Of a stretch of 22,071 nt of DNA, positions 1 through 8,228 are shown piece by piece; the stretch's first letter is position 1; every line of letters starts with the position of its first letter. The notes under the pieces were generated by a model. The model had not been told where the DNA came from, made no database searches, and was given only the letters and a program-made list of their open reading frames with translations. Source of the DNA: SP202 sp036339395 (GTDB taxonomy: Bacteria > Planctomycetota > Phycisphaerae > Phycisphaerales > SM1A02); contig JAYZBD010000076.1 of assembly GCA_036339395.1 (NCBI GenBank), positions 1-22,071 on the forward strand, given 5' to 3'. The position numbers were made by a program, and so were the translations under genes.

Positions 1-2
1 TG

Positions 3-479
3 TCATGCCTGTCGCAGGGCTGCATTCCTGAGGAAGGGTTCCAGGAATCGATCGATGAACGTGGAAGTTGCCAGTGCCGATGCCTCGTGGCTGTCTCCCC
101 AGATGCAGGCATGACCAATGCCCGATTCCTGGTCCATGAGGACCTGGTATTGATCTTCCACGAGGAAGGCTGTTGGAAGTCGGGTTGCAAGAAAGGCGGA
201 AGCGGCATTCTTCTCCGGACTCCCGATCGACGTGGTTGGTTGCAGCATCAGTTCGTTGTCATTGAGGTACCAGAGGTCCGTCAGGACAAGGGGGTGCAGA
301 TCAGTACCCGGGATGACCCTTGGAGCAAGTTCGAGGATGGCATCCCTGAGCGCATAGGCCAGGGGGCGATCACCCAGTTCAGGGCCCGGCCCGGCGCCGA
401 CGATGATCGGCAGGACCCGCGTTGGTTCGGGAACATCACCTGGATAGAAACCGATGGCATCAGGTACAGGGTTCGTCAT
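3..479 (-). CDS. Conserved-looking hypothetical protein, 158 aa, coupled to RF1
   Basis: I do not recognise this protein. The reading frame is complete, from ATG at 479 to a TGA at the window edge. Its ATG begins on the very next base after the RF1 stop codon, so it is almost certainly read by ribosomes finishing RF1. The sequence has no signal peptide, membrane segment or cysteine cluster. It alternates short hydrophobic strands with acidic or polar stretches (PLVLTDLWYLND, TSIGSPEKNAASAFLA, PTAFLVEDQYQVLMD, ACIWGD), which suggests a small soluble alpha/beta fold. The usual partner next to RF1 in bacteria is the methyltransferase PrmC. This protein is too short for that and has no NPPY motif. 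The reading frame is secure; the function is unknown. Confidence 0.8.
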   Translation of the reverse strand: MTNPVPDAIGFYPGDVPEPTRVLPIIVGAGPGPELGDRPLAYALRDAILELAPRVIPGTDLHPLVLTDLWYLNDNELMLQPTTSIGSPEKNAASAFLATRLPTAFLVEDQYQVLMDQESGIGHACIWGDSHEASALATSTFIDRFLEPFLRNAALRQA

Positions 480-1562
480 TCAGAGATCAGCCAGCCTGTT
501 GGCCGTCTCAAGTTCGATGAGGGCGTCGATCATCGGTTGCAACTCGCCTGCAAGCGACTTCTCAAGGTTGTATGACTCGCCGAGACGGTGATCGACGACG
601 ACATTCTCCTTTGCCCTGTAGGTCCTGATCTTCTCCGCCCTGGAACCGGAACCGATCATGCTCCTGCGTTGCTCTGCCCGTTCAGCATCCGCTTCCGCCT
701 TCTGTCGTTCATACAGGCGGGCACGAAGGAGTTTCCAGGCCTTCTCCCTGTTCTGGGACTGGCTCTTCGTATCCTGCATCCGCACCTCGATGCCCGTGGG
801 TTCATGGATCAGGTGAACGGCGGTTGACACCTTGTTCACGTTCTGTCCACCTGGACCGGTTGCCGTCGTGATCATCTCCTTCACGTCATTTGGATCCAGA
901 TGCACATCGACTTCCTCCGGTTCCGGAAGTACGGCGACGGTTGCCGTCGAAGTGTGCACCCGACCCTGCGCTTCCGTCGCGGGAACCCGCTTGACCTGGT
1001 GGGTACCTCCCTCGAAGCACAGGTTCGCCCAGGCGCCTTCCCCGGCGATCGCAAGCAGGCAGAACTTGCATCCACCGACATCACCGTCTGAACGATCAAG
1101 TTCCTCGCAGGTCCAGTTGCGTTCCGTTGCGAATCCTTGATACATCTCGACGAGGTCCCCGGCCCAGAGTGCAGCCTCGTCACCACCGACGCCGGCACGG
1201 ATTTCCAGGATCAGTGAGCCGATGGCACGATCATCCGCAGTTACGAGGAGGGATTGGAGTTCTTCGAACAGTTTTCCTGATTCGACCTCGAGTTCATCCA
1301 GTTCACCGCGGGCCAGGTCTACGAGTTCCTGCTCGGACTCCGTGCCGAGTACGTTGCCCGCTTCCTCGATGCGCCGTTGCAGAAGGGTCCAGTGCCTGTA
1401 TCGCTCGACGAGCGGTTCCAGCGCAGCTTTCCTGATCGAGCAGGATCGAACACGCCTGTGGTCCGCGAGCACTTCTGGCTCCAGCAGTTCCGCTTCGAGT
1501 TGCGCGTACTGCTCCTCGATCTCCTCGAGCTTTCGAAGAAGGTTTTCTGGCAGAGTGCTCAT
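480..1562 (-). CDS. prfA: Peptide chain release factor 1 (RF1)
   Basis: RF1 reads UAA and UAG stop codons in the ribosomal A site and triggers peptidyl-tRNA hydrolysis. The 360-residue product has the usual family length. It carries the RF1-specific tripeptide PAT at about residues 194-196 (RF2 would have SPF) and the catalytic GGQ at about 238-240 in the context GPGGQNVNK. An upstream in-frame ATG at 1619 would add 19 residues rich in Cys and Pro and overlap the preceding gene. The ATG at 1562 fits the family N-terminus (MSTLPENLL) and leaves a 19-nt gap after the DUF1501 stop. No strong Shine-Dalgarno is visible, so reinitiation from the upstream gene is plausible. It sits third in a four-gene minus-strand operon. 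Confidence 0.95.
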   Translation of the reverse strand: MSTLPENLLRKLEEIEEQYAQLEAELLEPEVLADHRRVRSCSIRKAALEPLVERYRHWTLLQRRIEEAGNVLGTESEQELVDLARGELDELEVESGKLFEELQSLLVTADDRAIGSLILEIRAGVGGDEAALWAGDLVEMYQGFATERNWTCEELDRSDGDVGGCKFCLLAIAGEGAWANLCFEGGTHQVKRVPATEAQGRVHTSTATVAVLPEPEEVDVHLDPNDVKEMITTATGPGGQNVNKVSTAVHLIHEPTGIEVRMQDTKSQSQNREKAWKLLRARLYERQKAEADAERAEQRRSMIGSGSRAEKIRTYRAKENVVVDHRLGESYNLEKSLAGELQPMIDALIELETANRLADL

Positions 1563-1581
1563 GGTGATCCCGGGTCCAGGT

Positions 1582-3048
1582 TCAGGACAGCAGTTCGGGT
1601 CGCACGGTACCGTGCACATCCGTCAGGCGGAAGTCCCGGCCCTGGGACCTGTAGGTCAATCGCTCGTGATCGATGCCCATCACGTGGAGCATGGTTGCCT
1701 GGAGGTCGTAGACACTGACGGGATTCTCATCCACGTGGGCCCCCCATGGGTCCGTGGAACCGATGACTGCGCCCGCCCTGGTACCTCCACCAGCCAGCCA
1801 GATCGTGAAGCAGCCGGGGTGGTGATCACGGCCGAGGAAGGTGCTTCCATTGCGTTTCTCATTCATCACGGTCCGTCCGAACTCCCCAGACCAGACGACC
1901 AGTGTCTCTTCGAGCAGTCCACGTCGCTTCAGATCGAGCAGGAGTGCCGTCACGGGGCGATCCATGGCACGACACTTGGCAGGAAGTTGAGTCATCAGGT
2001 CGTCACCGGGCCCGGTGCCATGGACATCCCAGCCCCAGTCGTACAACTGCACGAAACGTACTCCAGATTCACTCAGGCGGCGGGCCAGCAGGCAGTTGTT
2101 CGCAAACGAGGCTGCTCCTGGTTCAGCACCGTAGAGTTCAAGTGTTTCCGGCGATTCCATCGAGATGTCCATGACACCTGGAACCGCGGTCTGCATCCTG
2201 AATGCAAGTTCATACTGCTGGATCCGGGACAGGATCTCTGGATCACCGAAGGAATCGGCCTGCATCTGGTTGAGCCGATTGATGGCATCGATCGTGTTCG
2301 ATCGAAGTTCACGGTCCATGCCCGGGGGATTCATCACGTCGAGGACGGGATCACCACCACTGCGGCATTGAACACCCGAGTGCACGGTGGGGAGGAAGCC
2401 ACTGTCCCATGCGGATGTTCCCGCCGATGGCTTCTTTCCCCCGGAGACGAGCACGAGGAAGGAGGGCAGGTCGCGGTTCTCGCTTCCAAGTCCCCAGGAA
2501 AGCCACGAACCCATCGAGGGTCGGCCCTGCAGGGCATGCCCGGTCTGGAGAAGGAGTTGTGCGGGGGCGTGGTTGAACTGGTCCGTGTACATCGATCGCA
2601 CGATGCAGACATCATTGATGACTTCCTTGAAGTGCGGGAGCAACTCGCTCACCCAGGCACCATTACCTCCGACCTGCTGGAACTTGAATGGTGTTCCGAG
2701 GACCATGGCATTCGGCTTCACGAAGGCAGATCGCTCCGCGTAGCAGTCGACCGGGGCCAGTTCACCATGCCGCTTGTTGAGCAGGGGCTTGTAGTCGAAG
2801 AGATCGTGGTGTGGAGGCGATCCAGCCATGTGCAGGTAGATGACACGCTTGGCCTTCGGGAGTCCATGGGGGAGAGATGCCGGGGCTTCTTCGTTCGACA
2901 GCATCGACCCCATGACGCCGTTGTTCAGCATGCCGGAGAGTGCCGCAGCACCGAAACTGCACGTTGCTCGACCGAGGAAATGGCGACGGGTCTGGCACTC
3001 CGTGCGAGTATGTTCCAGTATCGGGATGTGTTCGGGGATGGGAGTCAT
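1582..3048 (-). CDS. DUF1501 family protein, Tat-exported
   Basis: This 488-residue protein belongs to the DUF1501 family, a sulfatase/alkaline-phosphatase-like fold abundant in Planctomycetes and of unknown substrate. A twin-arginine export motif TRRHFLG lies at residues 20-26, followed by a short hydrophobic, alanine-rich stretch, so the folded protein is likely exported by Tat. Family hallmarks include HMAGSPPHHDLFDYKP near residue 75, GEFGRT and GRDHHPGCFT in the C-terminal third, and the closing YDLQATMLHVMGIDHERLTYRSQGRD segment (described in two parts here: YDLQATMLHVMG and RLTYRSQGRD). Its ATG overlaps the stop codon of the upstream cytochrome/PSD1 gene by 4 nt, the standard pairing for these two families. 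The biochemical role of the pair is not established; polysaccharide or sulfated-glycan breakdown is often proposed. Confidence 0.93.
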   Translation of the reverse strand: MTPIPEHIPILEHTRTECQTRRHFLGRATCSFGAAALSGMLNNGVMGSMLSNEEAPASLPHGLPKAKRVIYLHMAGSPPHHDLFDYKPLLNKRHGELAPVDCYAERSAFVKPNAMVLGTPFKFQQVGGNGAWVSELLPHFKEVINDVCIVRSMYTDQFNHAPAQLLLQTGHALQGRPSMGSWLSWGLGSENRDLPSFLVLVSGGKKPSAGTSAWDSGFLPTVHSGVQCRSGGDPVLDVMNPPGMDRELRSNTIDAINRLNQMQADSFGDPEILSRIQQYELAFRMQTAVPGVMDISMESPETLELYGAEPGAASFANNCLLARRLSESGVRFVQLYDWGWDVHGTGPGDDLMTQLPAKCRAMDRPVTALLLDLKRRGLLEETLVVWSGEFGRTVMNEKRNGSTFLGRDHHPGCFTIWLAGGGTRAGAVIGSTDPWGAHVDENPVSVYDLQATMLHVMGIDHERLTYRSQGRDFRLTDVHGTVRPELLS

Positions 3049-6000
3049 GGCCGGTTGACGAACTCGTCGAGGTTCATGATGACATTGCTGATCGCCGTCA
3101 TTGCGGCAGCATCACAGGGATCCATTCCATCCGGGAGATCGCCCAGGGGGCGTGTTGCCAGGAGTCTCGCCGCTTCCGTGTCACGGCTGCATGATTCGAC
3201 GGCATCGTCATACAGTTCATGGAGCACCGTCTCTTCCCGTGGAGTGGGCGGTCGCGACAGTGCATGACGGAAGATGACACGCAGCCGTTCATCGATGTCC
3301 ATGCCTCCCTCTTCCATGCACCTGCGTGCGAGTGCCTGGGCCGCCTCGATGAAGACTGCATCGTTGAGCAGGACGAGCGCCTGGAGCGGGGTATTCGATC
3401 GTTGACGCTCAATCGTGCAGAACTCACGGGAAGGCGCATCAAACGTGGCGAAGGCGGGATAATGCCCGGTTCGGCGCCAATCCGTATAGAGGCTTCGTCG
3501 ATGCAGGTCATCGCCGGTACTGACCGGCTGGATGTAGTTGTCGAATGCCTGGGGAAGCATTCCTTTCGGCAGGTAGGGCGTTACGGACGGTCCACCGATC
3601 CGGTCGAGCTTGAGCAGTCCCGAGGCTACGAGTGCCTGGTCCCGTATCTGCTCCGCCCCGTGGCGCAACCGTGGGGCATGGCTCAGGAGCCGGTTGTCCG
3701 GATCAACAGTACGAACCTCCGCGGTCGTGTGCGCCGCCTGCCTGTAGGTTGCGCTTGTGACGAGGAGTCGCAGGAGTTGCTTGTGCGACCACCCAAGTTC
3801 GCCTTGCCATTGGACGGCAAGCCAGTCCAGGAGTTCCGGATGCGATGGCCGCTCTCCCTGGACACCGAGGTCATCGACCGTTGCCACGAGACCATGTCCG
3901 AAGATCCGTGACCAGGTCCTGTTGACCTGTGCTCGAGCGGTCAATGGGTTGTTTGGATCCACGAGCCACTCTGCGAAACCCAGGCGGTTCCTGGGAGCAT
4001 CGGCAGGCCATGCATGGAGAAAGGCCGGAACATCGGCATCCAACGCTCCTCGATCGATGTCCGGGTTCATGAAGCTGCCGCCGAGAAAGAGGTGCGTAGT
4101 TCGCTGCTTCTCCTCGGGCAGTTCACGCATGATCAGTGCCGTCGGAACCATCTTCATGAAGGTGTCGCGCTTGGAGGTTGCTGCATCAAGTTCACTTCGA
4201 AGTGTTTCCAATTCAGGTGCATGCCTGAGCACATGCCGGGCAATGATCTCCTGTTGAGCCCCGGTACGTTCTTCAGCAGGCGTATCCGTGATCAACTGGA
4301 TTCCAGGCGGCAGTGGCAGGTGGGCATGTTCATGGTCGGTTCCTGACAGTCGAAACCGTTCCAGAACGTGCTGGGTTCCATGTGACTGCCGAATCGTGAT
4401 CTCCAGGCGTTGCCCTTCCCCGAGTACCAGTGGTTCACTGAATCGAATTACTGCGGCCTGGTCCTTGTCGTACACGGGGTGGATCGCCCAGCCGGTCTTT
4501 CCCGACTCATCCTTGTCGATGATGGCCGAGGCCGGGAAGTCGACCTGTTCGAAGGTTGCTTCAGCGTCCAGGAATTCGACGGTTGTTCCGTCCTCTCCAG
4601 TGGTAGAGACCTGGAGATCATTGACCACGAAGTTGCCATGCGTTGTCCGCCCCGGTCCCCGTCCGCCAGGCCCTTCGATTGCTTCGAGGCGCATGGCCGT
4701 GATCGTTCCGAGGCTCGTATCGAGTTCAAGCGTGTAGGTGTCGACCAGGGGGACATCCCCCGAGGCGACGATCACGCCATCGTCACCCGCATCCAGGGAA
4801 GCGCCTGATTCAGTTGCCAGGTGTGTTGGCCTGAAGGTATCCCATGGGGTTGGAGCGTCAAGTTGGGACTCCCATCGTTCAACTGCAGCAAGGACCTCTT
4901 CATCCGGTGGAGACAGGCGTGCATTGATCGAATCCACCGCGGATTCAAGCAATGAAAACTGTTCCTGCTGATCCCCGGTTGGTGCCTTGATGAAGGGAGC
5001 ATCGTCATCAAGGTCGGCATCTTCCGTCTGGTTGAAGAATGCATAGATGCCGTAGTACTCCTCGTGACTGAGGGGATCGAACTTGTGTGAATGGCACTGG
5101 GCACAGCCGGCTGTCAAACCCATCCAGGACTGCATGCTGGTATTGACCCGGTCTATGACTGCAGCCGAGCGGAACTCCTCGTTGTCCGTGCCGCCTTCCG
5201 TATTCGTCTGCGTGTTCCTGTGGAACCCGGTTGCAATCTGCCTGTCGAGCGTAGGGTCATCGAGCAGGTCGCCGGCAACCTGCTCCCGGGTGAACTCGTC
5301 GAAGGGGATGTCCCTGTTGAATGCGTCAATGACCCAGTCGCGGTATCTCCACATGATTCGGGGTCGATCCTTCTCAAAGCCCTGGCTGTCCGCGTAGCGG
5401 GCGATGTCGAGCCAGTGAATTGCCTGTTGCTCGCCGTAGTGGGGTGAACCGAGGAGTCGGTCGACGAGTCGCTCGTAGGCGCCGGTCTCCTCGTCGGCGA
5501 GAAATGCGTCCATCTCGGCGCCAGTGGGAGGGAGACCAGTCAGATCGAATGTCACGCGACGCAACAGTGAACGCGAGTCCGCTTCAGGGGCCGGGGAAAG
5601 GCGTTCGGTTTCCAGTCTTGCAAGGATGAAGCGGTCTATTGGATTCCGGATCCAGTCGACTTGTTGAACATCCGGAAGGTGTGGAGAGACTGGCCGTACG
5701 AATGACCAGTGTCGAGGCCAGGAGGCGCCCTGCTCGATCCAATGCTGCAGTGTCTGGATCTCATCGGGTGTCAGCGCATTGCCGGCCTCGGCTGGTGGCA
5801 TCCGATCTTCATCATCAGCCGTGATTCGAAGCAGCAACAGGCTTTCATACGGATGGTCCGTGTTGACCGGCCGGCCGGAGTCGCGTGCCGAAACAGCGTT
5901 GTCGCGAGTATCAAGCCGGAGGTCTGCCTTGCGTGCGTCCCCGTCGGGGCCATGGCATGCGAAGCAGTTGTTCGAGAGAATTGGCAGTACGTCATTGTTG

Positions 6001-6104
6001 AAATCAACACTCTTGTTGACGGCAGTATCGACAGAGGCCAGGGTTGCCAGCGGTACCAGCCCGGCGATGAATGGAGCGACAACGATCTTGAAACGATGTT
6101 TCAC
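3045..6104 (-). CDS. Planctomycete cytochrome c / DUF1549 / DUF1553 (PSD1) protein
   Basis: This 1019-residue exported protein has the planctomycete-specific architecture. An N-terminal signal peptide (about residues 1-24) precedes a PSCyt1 cytochrome-c domain with heme motif CFACH at 47-51 and a likely axial Met in DEDRMPP at about 102. DUF1549 (PSCyt2) follows at about 150-360 and includes a second CxxCH, CAQCH at 334-338. A poorly conserved beta-rich middle comes next, then DUF1553 (PSD1) at about 720-990. Heme attachment implies a periplasmic location and electron transfer, but the substrate is unknown. The start codon is GTG at 6104; no alternative upstream start or clear Shine-Dalgarno is visible. 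It is the first gene of the operon and overlaps the DUF1501 gene by 4 nt. Confidence 0.94.
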   Translation of the reverse strand: MKHRFKIVVAPFIAGLVPLATLASVDTAVNKSVDFNNDVLPILSNNCFACHGPDGDARKADLRLDTRDNAVSARDSGRPVNTDHPYESLLLLRITADDEDRMPPAEAGNALTPDEIQTLQHWIEQGASWPRHWSFVRPVSPHLPDVQQVDWIRNPIDRFILARLETERLSPAPEADSRSLLRRVTFDLTGLPPTGAEMDAFLADEETGAYERLVDRLLGSPHYGEQQAIHWLDIARYADSQGFEKDRPRIMWRYRDWVIDAFNRDIPFDEFTREQVAGDLLDDPTLDRQIATGFHRNTQTNTEGGTDNEEFRSAAVIDRVNTSMQSWMGLTAGCAQCHSHKFDPLSHEEYYGIYAFFNQTEDADLDDDAPFIKAPTGDQQEQFSLLESAVDSINARLSPPDEEVLAAVERWESQLDAPTPWDTFRPTHLATESGASLDAGDDGVIVASGDVPLVDTYTLELDTSLGTITAMRLEAIEGPGGRGPGRTTHGNFVVNDLQVSTTGEDGTTVEFLDAEATFEQVDFPASAIIDKDESGKTGWAIHPVYDKDQAAVIRFSEPLVLGEGQRLEITIRQSHGTQHVLERFRLSGTDHEHAHLPLPPGIQLITDTPAEERTGAQQEIIARHVLRHAPELETLRSELDAATSKRDTFMKMVPTALIMRELPEEKQRTTHLFLGGSFMNPDIDRGALDADVPAFLHAWPADAPRNRLGFAEWLVDPNNPLTARAQVNRTWSRIFGHGLVATVDDLGVQGERPSHPELLDWLAVQWQGELGWSHKQLLRLLVTSATYRQAAHTTAEVRTVDPDNRLLSHAPRLRHGAEQIRDQALVASGLLKLDRIGGPSVTPYLPKGMLPQAFDNYIQPVSTGDDLHRRSLYTDWRRTGHYPAFATFDAPSREFCTIERQRSNTPLQALVLLNDAVFIEAAQALARRCMEEGGMDIDERLRVIFRHALSRPPTPREETVLHELYDDAVESCSRDTEAARLLATRPLGDLPDGMDPCDAAAMTAISNVIMNLDEFVNRP

Positions 6105-6214
6105 AGGATCGAATCTAGGATGCCCTGCGGGTGGCTACAAGTCTTGACCGTGGGAAAGGGGGCAATCACTTGAAGGAACCGTTCGCAGGCCCTCATCCGG
6201 TGGATTGCTCGGAA

Positions 6215-6287
6215 CTCCCCCGGCTGGACTCGAACCAGCAACCTAGCGGTTAACAGCCGCTCGCTCTACCAATTGAGCTACAGGGGA
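6215..6287 (-). tRNA. tRNA-Asn (GTT)
   Basis: Read on the minus strand, this folds as a complete 73-nt cloverleaf. The 7-bp acceptor pairs TCCCCTG with CGGGGGA, including one T-G pair. The D-arm is TAGCTCAATTGGTAGAGC, the anticodon stem is AGCGG/CCGCT with loop CTGTTAA, and the T-arm is GCTGG/CCAGC around TTCGAGT. The anticodon GTT is complementary to plus positions 6252-6254. The discriminator base is G and CCA is not encoded. It lies between the GTG of the cytochrome/PSD1 gene and the divergent L31 gene. Confidence 0.97.
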
Positions 6288-6313
6288 TGAACGGGGCAGA
6301 ATAGCGGTTCTCC

Positions 6314-6337
6314 AGCCCCTCGGTCAACGAGGGGGCT
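6314..6337. other. Stable hairpin between tRNA-Asn and the L31 gene
   Basis: The arms CCCCTCG (6316-6322) and CGAGGGG (6328-6334) form a perfect 7-bp stem around a 5-nt loop. The stem can be extended to AG/CT with one bulged G. It sits 27 nt upstream of tRNA-Asn on one strand and about 95 nt upstream of the L31 start on the other. The plus side has no U-tract, so it is not an obvious terminator. It could be a leader element of the L31 transcript or a boundary between the divergent genes. Confidence 0.4.
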
Positions 6338-6430
6338 TGCATCTGTCGCTCTCGAACCTACCATGTGGGACTTCCAGCAGCCGCGGGCAGTTGGATTTCA
6401 TCGACCCCGGGAATACACGAAGAGGCAGTC

Positions 6431-6652
6431 ATGAAGGAAGGCATTCATCCTGAGTACTATCCGGAAGCGAAGGTCTTCTTTCGTGGTGAGCAGGTCATGA
6501 CGCTTGGTGCGACGGTCCCGGAGATGACGGTCGAGATCTGGTCTGGTTCACACCCCTTCTACACGGGTAAATCCTCGTTTGTGGACACGGCTGGTCGGGT
6601 CGAGAAGTTCCAGAAGAAGTACCAAGGCGACTATTTCAAGAAGAAGAAGTAG
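6431..6652 (+). CDS. rpmE: 50S ribosomal protein L31, zinc-free form
   Basis: L31 binds the large ribosomal subunit and helps bridge it to the small subunit. The 73-residue product begins MKEGIHPEYYPEA and contains the family signature SHPFYTGK followed by a basic C-terminus ending KKKK. The four zinc-binding cysteines of the classic C+ form are absent: the first pair falls in VFFRGEQ, the second in EIWSGSHP. The length is that of the short, ordinary L31 rather than the longer type-B paralogue. ATG 6431 is preceded by a purine-rich AGAGG. An upstream ATG at 6365 opens the same frame but would add 22 residues foreign to the family. RF1, often near this gene in other bacteria, lies on the opposite side of tRNA-Asn. 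Confidence 0.93.
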   Translation: MKEGIHPEYYPEAKVFFRGEQVMTLGATVPEMTVEIWSGSHPFYTGKSSFVDTAGRVEKFQKKYQGDYFKKKK

Positions 6653-6715
6653 CAGTACGCCTAGGTCATTGACACTCCTTCCAGTTCAACGCGAGAATGC
6701 CCCGAGGAGGTGCTC

Positions 6716-8104
6716 ATGAACGCACCCGATTGCTCGTGGAAGTTCCTGAAGATACTCAAGTCCGTGGGTACCTCGCTCCAGCCGGGGCGGCTTGTCATTG
6801 CATTGCTGACGGTCACCCTCCTCATGCTCGGTGGTGGCATATGGGATGACCTTGTTCCTGCGGGTGTAAGCCCTCGGGGCCTTGAAGCCGGTGCATGGTC
6901 GGGTGAGCACCAGTTGGAAGATGAGGGTCTGCTTCGACGCTCGGTTCGCAGGTGGAGCCAGGTCGACCTGTCCAATGAAGAGGCGACACCTACTGCATCC
7001 CGGGTGCTTGAACTGCTCCATGCCTCCAGGGCACATGCGATCAGTGATGGTGACAGCGATGAACGTGTTCGCGCGATCACCCGAACAATCGACCAGGTCG
7101 AGGCGATCAGGCCCCGCGGCGCTTTCGAGGCAACGGTCGAGTCACTTGGAGGCAACTTCAACCAGTTTGTCGACGGCATGGAACACCTTGCTCCCAGCAG
7201 GATCATCGATGCAGTGGTGGGGACCGTGTATCACCTGCCAGCGAGCCTCTGGCATGCAGGCCAGTGCTGGTTTCTCATCATCTACGGAACGTTCTTCTGC
7301 TTCGTAGTCGGCATTGGCGGTGGAGCGCTTTCACGCATGGAGGCCTGTCAATGTGCAGCCAACGAGCGGCTGACCATGCGCGAAGCCATGAATCATTCGA
7401 TCGAGTACTGGCCACGATTCCTGATGGCACTCATCGTCCCGATGCTTCTTGCAGCGGTCATCTACGGCATCCTGCTCCTGGTTGGATTTGCAGGCATGAA
7501 TATCCCGGGTTTGAACATCGTGACCGGCCTGTTGTACGGCCTGGCTCTGCTTGTGGGATTCTTGCTCGTGCTGCTTCTCCTTGGGTACTCGGCCTGCAGC
7601 ACGTTGCTTGTGCCTGCCGTTGCAGTCGAGAACTGCGAGGGTGCCGATGCCATGCAGCGAGCCTGGGCATACGTGCTCAACAAGCCACTGCACATGCTGG
7701 TCTACCTGGTCACGGCCTTGGCAGGTCTTGCGTTGGGGTTCTTCGTTGTGAACATCCTGACGATCATGACGGTCAACCTCACTTCGTCAGCCATCGGCGC
7801 AGCAACATTCAATGATGCGATCCTGGAAGCGGGGCGCATGGGCAGTGTCTTTGCCCCAGTGGAATATGAACCTGCAGGTGGATCAAGCATGTGGACCACG
7901 ACATGGACAGCCGGGCTCATCTCCGTGTGGATGATGCTCGTGCAGTACCTCGTAGCAGGGTGGATCTTCTCCTACGTCATGGCGGCAAGTACGAGGATCT
8001 ATCTCCTCATGAGACACGCCTGCGATGGACAGGATCAGCACCTGATCTGGTGGCCGGGGATGGTCCAGGGAACCTTGTCCGACGGTCCGGGCAGGGATGA
8101 CTGA
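6716..8104 (+). CDS. Multi-pass integral membrane protein, unknown function
   Basis: I cannot assign a function. The 462-residue product has about six hydrophobic segments: residues 25-43, 183-205, 234-258, 266-292, 324-350 and 398-423. A soluble loop of about 140 residues separates the first two and is rich in acidic and basic residues, possibly helical. The later part has an ENCEGADAMQRAWAYVLNKP segment before helix five. That resembles the amphipathic motif repeated in GDPD-type membrane-domain and DUF4013-like proteins, but I hold this only as a weak suggestion. ATG 6716 is chosen because a strong GAGGAGG at 6704-6710 lies 5 nt upstream; the earlier GTG at 6710 overlaps that site. It follows L31 by about 60 nt and may share its transcript. 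Confidence 0.85.
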   Translation: MNAPDCSWKFLKILKSVGTSLQPGRLVIALLTVTLLMLGGGIWDDLVPAGVSPRGLEAGAWSGEHQLEDEGLLRRSVRRWSQVDLSNEEATPTASRVLELLHASRAHAISDGDSDERVRAITRTIDQVEAIRPRGAFEATVESLGGNFNQFVDGMEHLAPSRIIDAVVGTVYHLPASLWHAGQCWFLIIYGTFFCFVVGIGGGALSRMEACQCAANERLTMREAMNHSIEYWPRFLMALIVPMLLAAVIYGILLLVGFAGMNIPGLNIVTGLLYGLALLVGFLLVLLLLGYSACSTLLVPAVAVENCEGADAMQRAWAYVLNKPLHMLVYLVTALAGLALGFFVVNILTIMTVNLTSSAIGAATFNDAILEAGRMGSVFAPVEYEPAGGSSMWTTTWTAGLISVWMMLVQYLVAGWIFSYVMAASTRIYLLMRHACDGQDQHLIWWPGMVQGTLSDGPGRDD

Positions 8105-8142
8105 TTCCAGTCAGCCTGTTGTTCAATACCAAGCAAAGAAAA

Positions 8143-8173
8143 GAGCCCGCCAGCTTCGCAGCTGAACGGGCTC
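8143..8173 (-). terminator. Rho-independent terminator downstream of the uracil-DNA glycosylase gene
   Basis: GAGCCCG (8143-8149) pairs with CGGGCTC (8167-8173). An inner stem CAGCT/AGCTG (8151-8155 and 8160-8164) closes a TCGC tetraloop. On the minus strand the stem is followed by TTTTCTTTGCTTGG, a usable U-tract, so it most likely ends the glycosylase transcript. On the plus strand it follows the membrane-protein gene by about 40 nt but has only CTTGTGGGG after it, so it would be weaker there. Confidence 0.7.
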
Positions 8174-8228
8174 CTTGTGGGGGGGGCAAGGTTGAAGAAA
8201 CCCGTGGTCAACGAGAACTGACAGCGAT

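Noticed and set aside
480..1562. GPGGQNVNK context suggesting an ArfB-type rescue hydrolase instead of RF1
   Set aside because: The protein is full RF1 length with the PAT codon-recognition tripeptide and the N-terminal domain; NVNK variants are also found in genuine RF1 proteins.
1222..3267. 681-codon open frame on the plus strand
   Set aside because: It lies antisense to the DUF1501 and RF1 genes, which have clear family motifs. Its product is low-complexity (Ser/Arg/His-rich) with no recognisable domain, a common by-product of GC-rich coding DNA.
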